This document shows, in pieces, positions 49,269 through 59,402 of a DNA stretch of 64,000 nt (positions are counted from its first letter, which is position 1; every line of letters begins with the position of its first letter). The translations under genes were made by a program, and so were the position numbers. The notes below the pieces were generated by a model that was not told the DNA's origin, did not search any database, and worked only from the letters and a program-made list of their open reading frames with translations. The stretch comes from Maricaulaceae bacterium EIL42A08 (lineage in GTDB: Bacteria > Pseudomonadota > Alphaproteobacteria > Caulobacterales > Maricaulaceae), in assembly GCA_024178355.1 (NCBI GenBank), contig JAMZNZ010000002.1:663501-727500 (forward strand), given 5' to 3'.

Positions 49269-49355
49269 CCGAAATTCTCTTTACACGCGCTAATGGTTAA
49301 GTTTAGGGTTGAAATGTCTTCCCTGTCCTGACCCCATGCATTGACGGCGAAGACC

Positions 49356-49400
49356 GGGGTTGGCGCGTTCGACGCAGGCGCGCCAACCCCATTTCATTTC
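49356..49400 (+). terminator. Hairpin after the autotransporter gene
   Basis: Perfect 12-base stem GGGGTTGGCGCG / CGCGCCAACCCC with an 11-base loop, followed by ATTTCATTTC. It lies about 90 bases after the stop and is probably a terminator, although the T run is interrupted. Confidence 0.6.
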
Positions 49401-49456
49401 AACGGGCATACTCAGCTTTCACCTCCGCTTAACCAAGCTGGAGCGATGATACTGGC

Positions 49457-50065
49457 ATGTTGCGGGCTTCAATCATGCTGGCTGCCAGCGCAGCCTTTTT
49501 GGCCACTGGCTGTGCATCTTCGCCGCCGGATCAGGTCCATGACGCTTGTATCATCCTTGAAGATAATCGGGCCTGGTATCGCGACCTTCAACGTACCGAG
49601 CGTCGCTGGGGCGTATCACCGGGGGTGCAGCTGGCAATCCTGAAACGCGAATCCAGCTTTAACGCCCACGCCCGCCCCGCACGGACGCGCTTGCTAGGCT
49701 TCATCCCGGGACGTCGCCCCTCTTCAGCCTACGGCTATGCGCAAGCGCTGGACAGCACTTGGGACTGGTACCGCCGTGACAGTGGTCGGCGCGGTGCAGA
49801 TCGCGATGATTTTGGCGACGCGGTTGATTTCATCGGCTGGTACTCCAACCAGAGCCGCGAGCGCTCGGGCATCTCTCTGGATGATCCCTACCGTCTGTAC
49901 CTTGCCTATCATGAGGGCCATGGCGGCTTTAACCGGGGCAGCTATCGCGGCAAGTCCTGGCTCAACCGCGCTGCGCGCGAGGTTGAGACCGATGCCCGGC
50001 GCTACGATGCCCAGATCGACCGCTGTGAGCGCCGCCTGCGCCGTGGTTGGATCCCTTTCCTGTAG
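49457..50065 (+). CDS. Lytic transglycosylase-like lipoprotein
   Basis: A 202-residue cell-wall enzyme candidate. The signal SIMLAASAAFLATGC has a lipobox with Cys19. The catalytic domain shows QLAILKRESSFNAHARP with Glu65 as the probable general acid of an SLT-type muramidase, SSAYGYAQALDSTWDWYR in place of the usual GLMQ segment, and LYLAYHEGHGGFNRGSY. It ends with a basic tail. It is probably anchored in the outer membrane facing peptidoglycan. It stands alone between the autotransporter and parE. Confidence 0.8.
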   Translation: MLRASIMLAASAAFLATGCASSPPDQVHDACIILEDNRAWYRDLQRTERRWGVSPGVQLAILKRESSFNAHARPARTRLLGFIPGRRPSSAYGYAQALDSTWDWYRRDSGRRGADRDDFGDAVDFIGWYSNQSRERSGISLDDPYRLYLAYHEGHGGFNRGSYRGKSWLNRAAREVETDARRYDAQIDRCERRLRRGWIPFL

Positions 50066-50134
50066 ACAACTGGCCGATGCGCTGTAGCGCGTGCTTTGCG
50101 ATTGAGGGGGCTCGCGTGCACTCTGTCGCCTGTT

Positions 50135-52255
50135 ATGGCTAGCGATTCGCAAGACGATCTATTTTCCGGCGGCCCAGCGCCGAAGAAGGAGCCTGCTCCG
50201 GCAGCGCCCACACCTGCGCCCAAAGCAGAGCCCGCACCTGTGCCTGAAGCCAAGGCTGCACAGCAAGCTGCTGCACCAAAGGCGACGCCCAAACCCGCTG
50301 CGCCTACGTCTGGCAACAACACAGGCTACGACGCCAACTCCATTGAGGTACTGGAAGGCCTGGAGCCGGTGCGCAAGCGGCCGGGCATGTATATCGGCGG
50401 CACCGATGAGCGCGCCCTACACCACCTGTTCGCCGAAGTCCTCGATAACTCGATGGACGAAGCTGTGGCTGGCCACGCTGACCGCATCGAAGTCAGCCTT
50501 GATCTTGATGGCTATCTGACCGTTACCGACAACGGGCGCGGTATCCCCGTCGATCCGCACCCGAAATTTCCTGACAAGTCTGCGCTGGAAGTGGTTCTGA
50601 CCACGCTGCACGCGGGCGGCAAATTCTCCGACAAGGCCTATGAGACGTCCGGCGGCCTGCACGGTGTCGGCGTATCGGTGGTCAACGCCCTGTCTGAACA
50701 TCTTGAAGTGGAAGTGGCGCGCGATCGCACGCTGTGGCGTCAGATCTATGCGCGCGGCCTGCCTCAGGGGCCTATTGAAAAGGTCGGAAGCGCCCCGAAC
50801 CGGCGCGGCACTTCTGTGCGCTTCAAACCCGACACGGAAATCTTCGGCCCGCGAACCGCGTGGAAGGCCCCTCGCCTGTTCACCATGGCGCGCTCGAAAG
50901 CCTTCCTTCGCCGTGGCGTGGAGATTCGCTGGAAATGCCCGCCGGAACTGGTTGAGGGCACGGAGATCCCTGCTGAAACGACGCTGTGTTTCCCCGGCGG
51001 GCTGGCCGATCGCCTCACAGAGCTGCTCGGTAATGCCAACCTGGTCACCGACGCCTTTTCGGGCCGCGTGGAGCGCTCCGGGCGCATGGGCGCGGTGGAA
51101 TGGGCAATTGCCTTTTCTGAGAATGGCTTTGGCGACCAGGACGGCTTTACGCAGAGCTATTGTAATACCGTGCCCACCCCCATGGGCGGCACGCATGAGC
51201 AGGGCTTCCGGGCAGCGATCTCCAAGGGGCTGCGCGCCTATGGCGATATCGCTGGCGTGAAGAAGGCCGGCACGATCACGGCTGACGATGTTCTAGGCGG
51301 TGCTGGGTCGCTGCTGTCGGTCTTCATCAAGGACCCGGAGTTTCAGGGCCAGACTAAAGATCGTTTGTCGACCGGTGAGGCACAGCGCCTTGTGGAACAG
51401 GCCATTCGTGACCAGTTCGATCACTGGCTCGCCGCGCGCCCGAAGGACTCCGCGCGCCTGGTTGAATGGGCAGTCGAGCGCGCTGAGGACCGGCTGAAGC
51501 GCAAGCGCGAGAAAGAAGTCAAACGCCAGTCCGCCACCCGCAAGCTACGCCTTCCCGGCAAGCTGGCGGATTGCTCACAAAGCGCGGCCGAGGGCACCGA
51601 AATCTTCCTGGTGGAGGGTGATTCTGCTGGTGGTTCTGCCAAGCAGGCGCGCAATCGCGCGACGCAAGCCATCCTGCCGCTGCGCGGTAAAATCCTGAAC
51701 GTGGCCTCTGCCACCGCTGACAAGATCGCGGCCAACCAGGAAATCTCTGATCTGGCGCTGGCGCTCGGTGTTCAGCCCGGCAAGCATTTCGACGTCGAGG
51801 ACCTGCGGTACGAGCGCGTCATCATCATGTGTGACGCCGACGTTGACGGGGCCCATATCGCAGCGCTTCTGGCGACCTTCTTCTACAAATTCATGCCAGG
51901 CCTGATCGAATCCGGTCGCCTCTTCATGGCTCAGCCGCCGCTCTACCGCCTGACCCAGGGCGGCAAGACGCTCTATGCAGCCGACGACGCCGAGAAAGAC
52001 CACCTGATCGAGACCGAATTCAAGTCCGGCAAGGTGGATGTGGGCCGCTTTAAGGGTCTGGGCGAGATGACGCCCGCGCAGCTGAAATCCACCACCATGC
52101 TGCCTGAAACCCGCTCGCTTGCCCGCGTGACGGTATCGCCTGAAATGCGTGAGGCGGCAGATGCCATAGTGGAAACCCTGATGGGCAAGAAGCCGGAAAA
52201 ACGCTTCCAATTCATTCAGGAAAACGCGGCCTTTGTTGAGGACGTGGATGTCTAA
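50135..52255 (+). CDS. parE: DNA topoisomerase IV subunit B
   Basis: ATPase subunit of the type II topoisomerase that decatenates daughter chromosomes. The 706-residue protein starts, as I place it, at ATG 50135. Residues about 15-60 are an Ala/Pro/Lys linker absent from ordinary ParE, then the GHKL ATPase (SIEVLEGLEPVRKRPGMYIGG, LFAEVLDNSMDEAVAG, TDNGRGIPVDPHP, GGKFSDKAYETSGGLHGVGV), transducer and TOPRIM domains (LVEGDSAGGSAKQAR, IIMCDADVDGAHI). GyrB is excluded by the short C-terminal half without the GyrB insert. No good ribosome site precedes this ATG; an in-frame TTG 13 codons upstream is the alternative. Confidence 0.94.
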   Translation: MASDSQDDLFSGGPAPKKEPAPAAPTPAPKAEPAPVPEAKAAQQAAAPKATPKPAAPTSGNNTGYDANSIEVLEGLEPVRKRPGMYIGGTDERALHHLFAEVLDNSMDEAVAGHADRIEVSLDLDGYLTVTDNGRGIPVDPHPKFPDKSALEVVLTTLHAGGKFSDKAYETSGGLHGVGVSVVNALSEHLEVEVARDRTLWRQIYARGLPQGPIEKVGSAPNRRGTSVRFKPDTEIFGPRTAWKAPRLFTMARSKAFLRRGVEIRWKCPPELVEGTEIPAETTLCFPGGLADRLTELLGNANLVTDAFSGRVERSGRMGAVEWAIAFSENGFGDQDGFTQSYCNTVPTPMGGTHEQGFRAAISKGLRAYGDIAGVKKAGTITADDVLGGAGSLLSVFIKDPEFQGQTKDRLSTGEAQRLVEQAIRDQFDHWLAARPKDSARLVEWAVERAEDRLKRKREKEVKRQSATRKLRLPGKLADCSQSAAEGTEIFLVEGDSAGGSAKQARNRATQAILPLRGKILNVASATADKIAANQEISDLALALGVQPGKHFDVEDLRYERVIIMCDADVDGAHIAALLATFFYKFMPGLIESGRLFMAQPPLYRLTQGGKTLYAADDAEKDHLIETEFKSGKVDVGRFKGLGEMTPAQLKSTTMLPETRSLARVTVSPEMREAADAIVETLMGKKPEKRFQFIQENAAFVEDVDV

Positions 52256-52381
52256 GCGCGATCTCGACGGCTGCGCCCACAGCGGCAATGTAACACAATA
52301 ACCCCTTCCCTTCTGTGGCCATGCGCGCGACTGTGGCGGCGATGCGCGTACCTCTCACGCGCGCGACCACGGGGAGTATCC

Positions 52382-53821
52382 ATGTTTACAGATTTAAAGG
52401 CGCTCGGCGTCGGGCTTTCGGCATTTGCCGTGCTCGGACTGGCGGGCTGCGCACAGGACGGCGGTGAGGCCGATAATAGTTCCGGAAGCGATGGCGGCGA
52501 CGTTGAAGTTGTCCGCCACGACACCAACCCGTTTCCGTCCACCTACACACCTGCCCCCAGCGGCACCACGCTGATCCGCGGCGCAACGGTGTTTGATGGG
52601 ATTGGCGGCGAAATGGCCAATACCGACATTCTGGTCGAGAATGGTCGCATCTCCGCTATCGGCCAGGGACTGGAAGCGCCTGAAGGCGCTGAAGTCATTG
52701 ATGCAGCGGGGCGTTTTGTGACGCCGGGCGTAATCGACATTCACTCCCACCTTGGTGTCTACCCGTCGCCATCGGTCAATGCGCACTCTGACGGCAATGA
52801 AGTCACCGCCCCTGTCACCGCTGAGGTCTGGGCCGAGCACTCAGTCTGGCCACACGACCCGGGCTTTGACACGGCACTGGCCGCAGGTGTGACCACGCTC
52901 CACGTGCTGCCAGGCTCTGCCAACCTGTTCGGCGGTCGCGGCGTGACCCTGCGCAATGTGCCTTCGCGCACCACGCAGGGCATGAAGTTTCCCGATGCGC
53001 CCTACACGCTGAAAATGGCTTGCGGTGAAAACCCAAAGCGCGTTTACGGCAATCGCGGCCGCGCGCCGGGCTCACGTATGGGCAATGTCGCTGGCTATCG
53101 CGAAGCCTGGGCCCGAGCCGCAGAATACCGCCAGCGCTGGCAGGATTACTGGGAGGATGCAGAGGCCGGTGAGGATGTCTCCCCGCCGAGCCGCGACCTT
53201 GAGCTGGACACCCTGATGGGCGTTCTGGATGGCGAGATCCTGGTCCAGATGCACTGCTACCGCGCTGATGAGATGGCAGTGATCCTCGATATGGCTGAGG
53301 AATTTGGCTACCAGGTCACGACTTTCCACCACGCCGTTGAAGCCTACAAAATCCCTGACCTGCTTGCAGAGCACGGTACCTGTGCCGCGGTCTGGGCTGA
53401 CTGGGGCGGGTTCAAGATGGAAGCGTATGATTCCATCCCGGAAAACCTGCCGATCACTCATGCGGGCGGAGCCTGCGCCATGATCCACTCGGACTCTGAT
53501 TTGGGCATCCAGCGTCTCAATCAGGAAGTGGCCAAGGCGCTGTCTGATGGCCGCCGCATGGGACTTGAGATCACCGACGGTGAAGCCATGGCCTGGATGA
53601 CCAGCCGTCCGGCCGAAGCGCTCGGCATTGGCGATGAAACCGGCTCCATCGAGACCGGCAAGCGTGCCGATATCGTGATCTGGTCCGGCCACCCCTTCTC
53701 CAGCTACTCGCTGGCCGATGAAGTCTTCATCGACGGGGCACTGATGTATGACCGCAGCAATCCTGAGCGTCGCACCATTCGCGACTTCATGCTCGGCCAG
53801 CCGGGTGAAGGAGACTACTAA
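52382..53821 (+). CDS. Amidohydrolase family lipoprotein
   Basis: A 479-residue exported metal-dependent hydrolase. The signal GVGLSAFAVLGLAGC gives lipid Cys23, followed by a Gly/Asp/Ser linker. The amidohydrolase barrel carries GVIDIHSHLGVYP with His121 and His123, then LVQMHCYRADEM, TTFHHAVEAYKI and IHSDSD, so the metal ligands look complete. The end (TGSIETGKRADIVIWSGHPFSS, DEVFIDGALMYD) is the usual small beta domain. Relatives include imidazolonepropionase-like and dipeptidase-like enzymes, so the substrate is unknown. It is directly followed by a second amidohydrolase gene. Confidence 0.9.
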   Translation: MFTDLKALGVGLSAFAVLGLAGCAQDGGEADNSSGSDGGDVEVVRHDTNPFPSTYTPAPSGTTLIRGATVFDGIGGEMANTDILVENGRISAIGQGLEAPEGAEVIDAAGRFVTPGVIDIHSHLGVYPSPSVNAHSDGNEVTAPVTAEVWAEHSVWPHDPGFDTALAAGVTTLHVLPGSANLFGGRGVTLRNVPSRTTQGMKFPDAPYTLKMACGENPKRVYGNRGRAPGSRMGNVAGYREAWARAAEYRQRWQDYWEDAEAGEDVSPPSRDLELDTLMGVLDGEILVQMHCYRADEMAVILDMAEEFGYQVTTFHHAVEAYKIPDLLAEHGTCAAVWADWGGFKMEAYDSIPENLPITHAGGACAMIHSDSDLGIQRLNQEVAKALSDGRRMGLEITDGEAMAWMTSRPAEALGIGDETGSIETGKRADIVIWSGHPFSSYSLADEVFIDGALMYDRSNPERRTIRDFMLGQPGEGDY

Positions 53822-53822
53822 G

Positions 53823-55097
53823 ATGAAAAAGCTACTCGCAAGCTTGGGGCTTGCCGTTGCGCTGTGCGCACCGGCCATGGCCCAAAGCATCGCCGTCACC
53901 AATGGCCGCATCGTGACCAACACGTCTGCTGGCATCATTGAAAACGGTGTGGTTGTCATCCGCGACGGCGCTATCGTCGCTGTTGGAAATGACGTGGAGT
54001 TCGAAGACCAGAGCGTAACCGTGATCGACGCCAATGGCGGCTGGATTACGCCGGGTCTCTTCCACCCTCACACCCAGCTGGGTCTGATCGAGGTGGGCGC
54101 TGAGGGCTCCACCCGCGATAACGCCGCTGACGACAGCAGCTTTACCGCCGCTCTGGATGTGGCCGACGGCTTCAACCCATCCGGCACGCATATCGATGAG
54201 GCTCGCTCTGAAGGCATCACGCGCTTTGCCGTGCATCCTTCAACCGGGTCAGCGATCATCGCAGGCCGCGGTGCCCTGGCCGACAGCTCTGGCGACTATG
54301 ACAGCCTGTTTGCCTCGCGCCGCTTCATGCTGGTGGATTTGTCCACCTCCGGTGCCAGCACCGCTGGCGGTGCCCGCACCGCCGCCTGGGCTTTCCTGCG
54401 CTCAGCCATTGAAGATGCCCGCTTCTACCCGGGTCGCTTCATGGCCCACCACGAAGGCGATGCGATCGATCGCTATGACGCCGCCGCCATGGTGGGTGTC
54501 GTTCGCGGTGAGATGCCGCTGATCATGGTCATGGACCGGGCCAGCGACATCCTGCGTGCACTTGCCTTTGCTGAAGACTATCCGGCCATCCGGATCATCA
54601 TCGCAGGAGCAGCAGAGGCGCATCTCGTGGCTGAAGAGCTGGCAGCAGCTGACGTGCCGGTGATCTATGATCCGATGCGTAACCTGCCGGACAGCTTCTC
54701 CACGCTTGCTTCCAGCACGGATGGCGCATCCATCCTGCATACCGCTGGCGTTCAGGTGGCCTACACCACCATGGGCTCTGACCTGTACTTCAATCCCCGC
54801 TTGTTGCCTCAGCATGCCGGCATTGCTGTAGCGCACGGGGCTGACTGGGCGGATGCCTTCCGCTCCATCACCCTGACGCCGGCCGAATTGTTTGGTGTTG
54901 GCGACCAATATGGTGCGCTGGCGGCGGGCTACACGGCGGACGTCGTCGTTTGGGATGGTGATCCGCTGGAAGTGATGAGTGCTCCGACAAGCGTCATCAT
55001 TGACGGCGAGATCCAGAGCCTGGAGACCCGTCAGACCCGTCTGCGCGATCGCTATGCGACGCTTGGTGATGAGGGCGTACACGCTTATCGCCACTAG
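53823..55097 (+). CDS. Second amidohydrolase-like periplasmic protein, metal site apparently degenerate
   Basis: A 424-residue protein encoded one base after the preceding amidohydrolase, with GGAG nine bases before its ATG; the pair is an operon. MKKLLASLGLAVALCAPAMA is a cleavable signal. The fold is recognisable (NGRIVTNTSAGIIENGVVVI, WITPGLFHPHTQLGLIEVG, AAGYTADVVVWDGDPLE), but the canonical HxH is HPH in a shifted context, and the usual His of the second ligand segment is replaced in LIMVMDRASDIL. It may be a non-catalytic partner of the first protein; this is inference. Confidence 0.82.
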   Translation: MKKLLASLGLAVALCAPAMAQSIAVTNGRIVTNTSAGIIENGVVVIRDGAIVAVGNDVEFEDQSVTVIDANGGWITPGLFHPHTQLGLIEVGAEGSTRDNAADDSSFTAALDVADGFNPSGTHIDEARSEGITRFAVHPSTGSAIIAGRGALADSSGDYDSLFASRRFMLVDLSTSGASTAGGARTAAWAFLRSAIEDARFYPGRFMAHHEGDAIDRYDAAAMVGVVRGEMPLIMVMDRASDILRALAFAEDYPAIRIIIAGAAEAHLVAEELAAADVPVIYDPMRNLPDSFSTLASSTDGASILHTAGVQVAYTTMGSDLYFNPRLLPQHAGIAVAHGADWADAFRSITLTPAELFGVGDQYGALAAGYTADVVVWDGDPLEVMSAPTSVIIDGEIQSLETRQTRLRDRYATLGDEGVHAYRH

Positions 55098-55265
55098 CAA
55101 ATCCGGGTAATCAGGCAACAGCGTTACCTGAAACACACTATAAGGGGCCGGCCGCGTTGACAGCGCGCGCCGGCCATTTATGTTCCGCGCCAGTACGGAG
55201 CGCCCAAACGCGGCGCATCGAGCCTGGCGAACGCGCCAGAGCCAATCAAGATCGTCCAGAGGCGC

Positions 55266-56669
<1,404 letters not shown>

Positions 56670-56708
56670 CCAAAAAAATCGCCCGCGTTTACCTGATCTT
56701 TCCATTCA

Positions 56709-56730
56709 ATTGAGTAGGTTCAAACTCAAT
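56709..56730. promoter_or_regulatory. Inverted repeat directly before the diguanylate cyclase transcript
   Basis: ATTGAG and CTCAAT, six bases each, around a ten-base spacer. It touches the ATG of a 14-codon ORF. It could be an operator or an mRNA hairpin that hides a start; no regulator can be named. Confidence 0.3.
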
Positions 56731-56771
56731 ATGAACGATCTTTTCAGATCGCGTGACGTCAGGGGCGACAG

Positions 56772-57827
56772 GTGACAGGCAGGCTTAACTCAGACGAAGG
56801 TATCGATCTGGCGCGAAAAGCGCTCGATCTGATGGCCAATAACAGCGTGGCACCGACCGCTCACAACTATGCAGTCTTCACTGCCTATGTGGCCGATTCT
56901 AATCAGGAATTGAGCAGCGAGCTTCAGCTCCACATTGATTCTGGCGGGCCGATCCCAGAAGCGCTCCTGGAAGACTTTTACGACCGATTCTTTACCTTCA
57001 AGCGCATCCAGGACGCCGTCATGGACGTTGGCGGTGCGATGAGTCGCGAGCTTGGCGCGGTGGTCAAGATGCTGGAAACGGCTGAGCGAGACACCGCAGC
57101 CTACGGCAAAGCGCTCGAAGGCGCGTCGGGTAAGCTGGACGAGACCACAGACACTGCCAGCTTCAAGCAGATGGTCGAAGGCCTTGTGGCTGCAACTGCC
57201 CGCATGCAGCGCCGCTCGCGCGAGCTGGAACAGCGCCTGCAGGAAACGTCTCAGGAAGTCGACCAGCTGCGCACAAATCTTGAGAAAGTTCGCGAAGAAG
57301 CGATGACAGACGCCCTCACCGGCGTTGCCAATCGCAAACGGTTCGATGAATCCATGCGCCGTGCTCGCCGCGATGCTGAAGTGAAGGGTGAGCCCTTCTC
57401 ACTGATTCTGTGTGATATCGACCACTTCAAGCGCTTCAATGACACCTGGGGTCACCAGACGGGTGACCAGATCATCCGCTTTGTCGCCGCTTGCCTGTCA
57501 CGCTTCTCAGCCGATACCCAGGTGGTGGCCCGCTATGGCGGCGAGGAATTCGCAGTCGTCCTGCCCAACACCAGCCAGCATGACGCCCACACGATCGCTG
57601 AAAAGGTCCGCGCGACTATCGAAAGCAAGCGGCTGCTTCGCAAATCGACCAACGAGGATCTGGGCAATATCACCGTGTCGCTCGGTGTTTCGCAGTTCAA
57701 AGCCAGCGAAAGCGTGGAATGCCTGATCGAGCGCTGTGACACCAATCTCTATAAGTCCAAGCAGACAGGTCGCAATCGCGTCACCGTTGATGGACAGGAA
57801 GGCTCAGGCTCGCGCAGTGCGGCTTAG
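56772..57827 (+). CDS. Diguanylate cyclase (GGDEF protein)
   Basis: Makes cyclic di-GMP from two GTP, controlling attachment and motility. The 351-residue protein starts at a GTG with AGGGG six bases upstream. Residues 1-135 are helical without membrane segments (an unrecognised input region), 140-178 form a coiled coil, and the catalytic domain has DALTGVANRKRF, the metal residues of CDIDHFKRFNDTWGH, and GGEEF at 256-260, so it should be active. The RxxD inhibitory site expected just before it is absent (SADTQVVARYGGEEF), so product inhibition is unlikely. A 14-codon ORF overlaps its start (GTGA). Confidence 0.93.
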   Translation: MTGRLNSDEGIDLARKALDLMANNSVAPTAHNYAVFTAYVADSNQELSSELQLHIDSGGPIPEALLEDFYDRFFTFKRIQDAVMDVGGAMSRELGAVVKMLETAERDTAAYGKALEGASGKLDETTDTASFKQMVEGLVAATARMQRRSRELEQRLQETSQEVDQLRTNLEKVREEAMTDALTGVANRKRFDESMRRARRDAEVKGEPFSLILCDIDHFKRFNDTWGHQTGDQIIRFVAACLSRFSADTQVVARYGGEEFAVVLPNTSQHDAHTIAEKVRATIESKRLLRKSTNEDLGNITVSLGVSQFKASESVECLIERCDTNLYKSKQTGRNRVTVDGQEGSGSRSAA

Positions 57828-57847
57828 CCCACAAGACTTTATTCAAG

Positions 57848-57880
57848 AAAAAGCCCCGCTGATCTCCAGCGGGGCTTTTT
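57848..57880. terminator. Bidirectional terminator between the diguanylate cyclase and glutathione S-transferase
   Basis: AAAAAGCCCCGCTG and CCAGCGGGGCTTTTT with a four-base loop. A and T runs flank both sides, so it serves the converging plus- and minus-strand genes. Confidence 0.92.
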
Positions 57881-57897
57881 GCATCTGACCGTCAGCT

Positions 57898-58497
57898 CTA
57901 TGCGGGCGGCTCAGTGCGTTTGAAACTCTCGCGCTCAGACCAACGCCCATAAAACGCACCCAGCTCCGGGAAGCGCCCCCGCCAGTCCAGCTCAGCGTAG
58001 CGTAGATCCAGATATCCCAGCGAGACCGCCACCGACAACGCGCCAAGATCCACCGAGCGTTCAAACTGGCCGCGCTCCTCGTTCAGCTGAACCAGGGTTC
58101 GCTCAATCGCGGCTTCCCACCGCTCCTTCCAGAAATCCCATTGCAGCTTTTCATCGCGCATCATCTCGATGCGGCGGCCAATGGTAATGTCCATCAACCC
58201 GTCGGCAATTGCCTGCTGACGCAAGACCAGGATGCGGCTTTCACCGGACGACGGAATCCAGTTCTCATCATTAAGGCTGTCGATGTATTCGCATATCAGC
58301 GGCGAATCCATCAGGGCCGGGCCGCGATCACGCTCCAGCGCGGGCACTTTGCCAAGCGGGTTGCTAGCCTGCAGCGCATCCGGATTTTCGAGCGGCGCTG
58401 CCTCTTCGATCTCAATGCGGTTTTCCAAACCCTTCTCGATGATAAGGGCCCGGCATTTGCGCGCATAGGGAGATGTATTGGAGATGTATAGCTTCAC
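57898..58497 (-). CDS. Glutathione S-transferase family protein
   Basis: A 199-residue cytosolic GST. I place the start at the GTG 58495-58497 (VKLYISNTSPYARKCRALI) with a G-rich CGGGGGCGG upstream, because this begins the thioredoxin-like N-domain exactly; an upstream ATG adds a hydrophobic stretch that is not part of the fold. LGKVPALERDRGPALMDSPLICEYI contains the cis-Pro and the Glu/Asp-Ser glutathione loop. The helical C-domain follows. Substrate unknown. It lies 91 bases downstream of the SufA-like gene on the same strand. Confidence 0.9.
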   Translation of the reverse strand: MKLYISNTSPYARKCRALIIEKGLENRIEIEEAAPLENPDALQASNPLGKVPALERDRGPALMDSPLICEYIDSLNDENWIPSSGESRILVLRQQAIADGLMDITIGRRIEMMRDEKLQWDFWKERWEAAIERTLVQLNEERGQFERSVDLGALSVAVSLGYLDLRYAELDWRGRFPELGAFYGRWSERESFKRTEPPA

Positions 58498-58588
58498 AGA
58501 ACCGCCCCCGGGTTGTGATATCTGGAGCGGCAATCTGCCCATATCACTGGCTAAAGCAAGGCTGTAATCCACTTAACCAAGCGGGTTA

Positions 58589-58948
58589 TCAACCATCAAG
58601 CTGGGCCGGTACCAGAGTAACGCTTTCACCGCAGCCACAGGCGTCGGATTCATTGGGATTTTTGAACACGAATTTGGCGTGTAGCGGGGTGACTTCATAG
58701 TCTACCTGAGCTCCGAGAAGAAAGAGCAAAGACTTGGCATCAATAACGATTTCAACGCCCTGGTCCTCCACCCGCTCGTCCAGCGGATCGGGCTGCTCGA
58801 CATAGTCCATGACATATTCCATGCCTGCACAGCCACCGTTCTGAACGCCGACGCGCAGATAGCCGGCCCCACGGTCCGCCATCAGCGCTTTGACGCGCTC
58901 AGCGGCCGCTTCGGTGAGGGTCAGAGCCTTGGGTCTTGGACGCGCCAT
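58589..58948 (-). CDS. sufA: A-type iron-sulfur carrier protein (SufA/IscA family)
   Basis: Accepts and delivers Fe-S clusters. The 119-residue protein starts at ATG 58946-58948, with AAGGAG upstream. Conserved cysteines are Cys40 in QNGGCAGMEY and Cys104/Cys106 in SDACGCGESV. It ends the suf operon, 11 bases after sufT. It could equally be called erpA or iscA from sequence alone; the location inside suf favours the sufA name. Confidence 0.9.
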   Translation of the reverse strand: MARPRPKALTLTEAAAERVKALMADRGAGYLRVGVQNGGCAGMEYVMDYVEQPDPLDERVEDQGVEIVIDAKSLLFLLGAQVDYEVTPLHAKFVFKNPNESDACGCGESVTLVPAQLDG

Positions 58949-58959
58949 TATCAAGCTCC

Positions 58960-59394
58960 TTAAAGCATGTTTAGCATCAGCCGGGCCTCATCGGACATGC
59001 GGTCCGGGGTCCACGGCGGATCAAAGGTCAGCGAGACGTCTGCGCGCTCAACACCATCCACGGTCTCGCAGGCGTCTTTCACCCAGACCGGCATCTCGCC
59101 AGCCACAGGGCAGCCAGGAGCCGTCAGGGTCATCTCCACTTTCAAAAGGCCTTCAGCCTCAAGATCGACCTGATAGATCAGGCCCAGCTCATAGATGTCA
59201 GAGGGGATTTCCGGGTCATGGACCGTCTTCAGCGCCGCGATCACGTCATGGGTGATGCGTTCAATTTCAGCCGGCGGCAGATCGGGATCCTTGCGCTCAG
59301 GTTTCGCGGCCTGCGCAGCAGCCTCTGGCTCGGCAGAGGCAGAGCTACCCAGATCAATCACATCACGTTGCGGCATGTCAGTGTCGTCGCTCAT
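58960..59394 (-). CDS. sufT: SUF-associated Fe-S protein with MIP18/DUF59 domain
   Basis: A 144-residue protein whose C-terminal 100 residues are a MIP18-family domain (VIAALKTVHDPEIPSDIYELGL, VEMTLTAPGCPVAGEMPVWV, VSLTFDPPWTPDRMSDEAR). SufT takes part in maturation of Fe-S proteins. The N-terminal 45 residues are a Glu/Ala-rich linker. A start at ATG 59392-59394 is slightly better spaced from AGGGGG than the preceding one. It lies eight bases after sufS and 11 before the SufA-like gene. Confidence 0.9.
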   Translation of the reverse strand: MSDDTDMPQRDVIDLGSSASAEPEAAAQAAKPERKDPDLPPAEIERITHDVIAALKTVHDPEIPSDIYELGLIYQVDLEAEGLLKVEMTLTAPGCPVAGEMPVWVKDACETVDGVERADVSLTFDPPWTPDRMSDEARLMLNML

Positions 59395-59402
59395 CATTCC
59401 CC

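Noticed and set aside
50002-50322. Minus-strand frame rich in Gly and Ala opposite the ParE linker
   Set aside because: It is the antisense of the Ala/Pro/Lys linker codons.
55141-55180. GC-rich hairpin after the amidohydrolase pair as a terminator
   Set aside because: The stem GGCCGGC/GCCGGCC is present, but the inner pairing is poor and only ATTTA follows; evidence is too weak.
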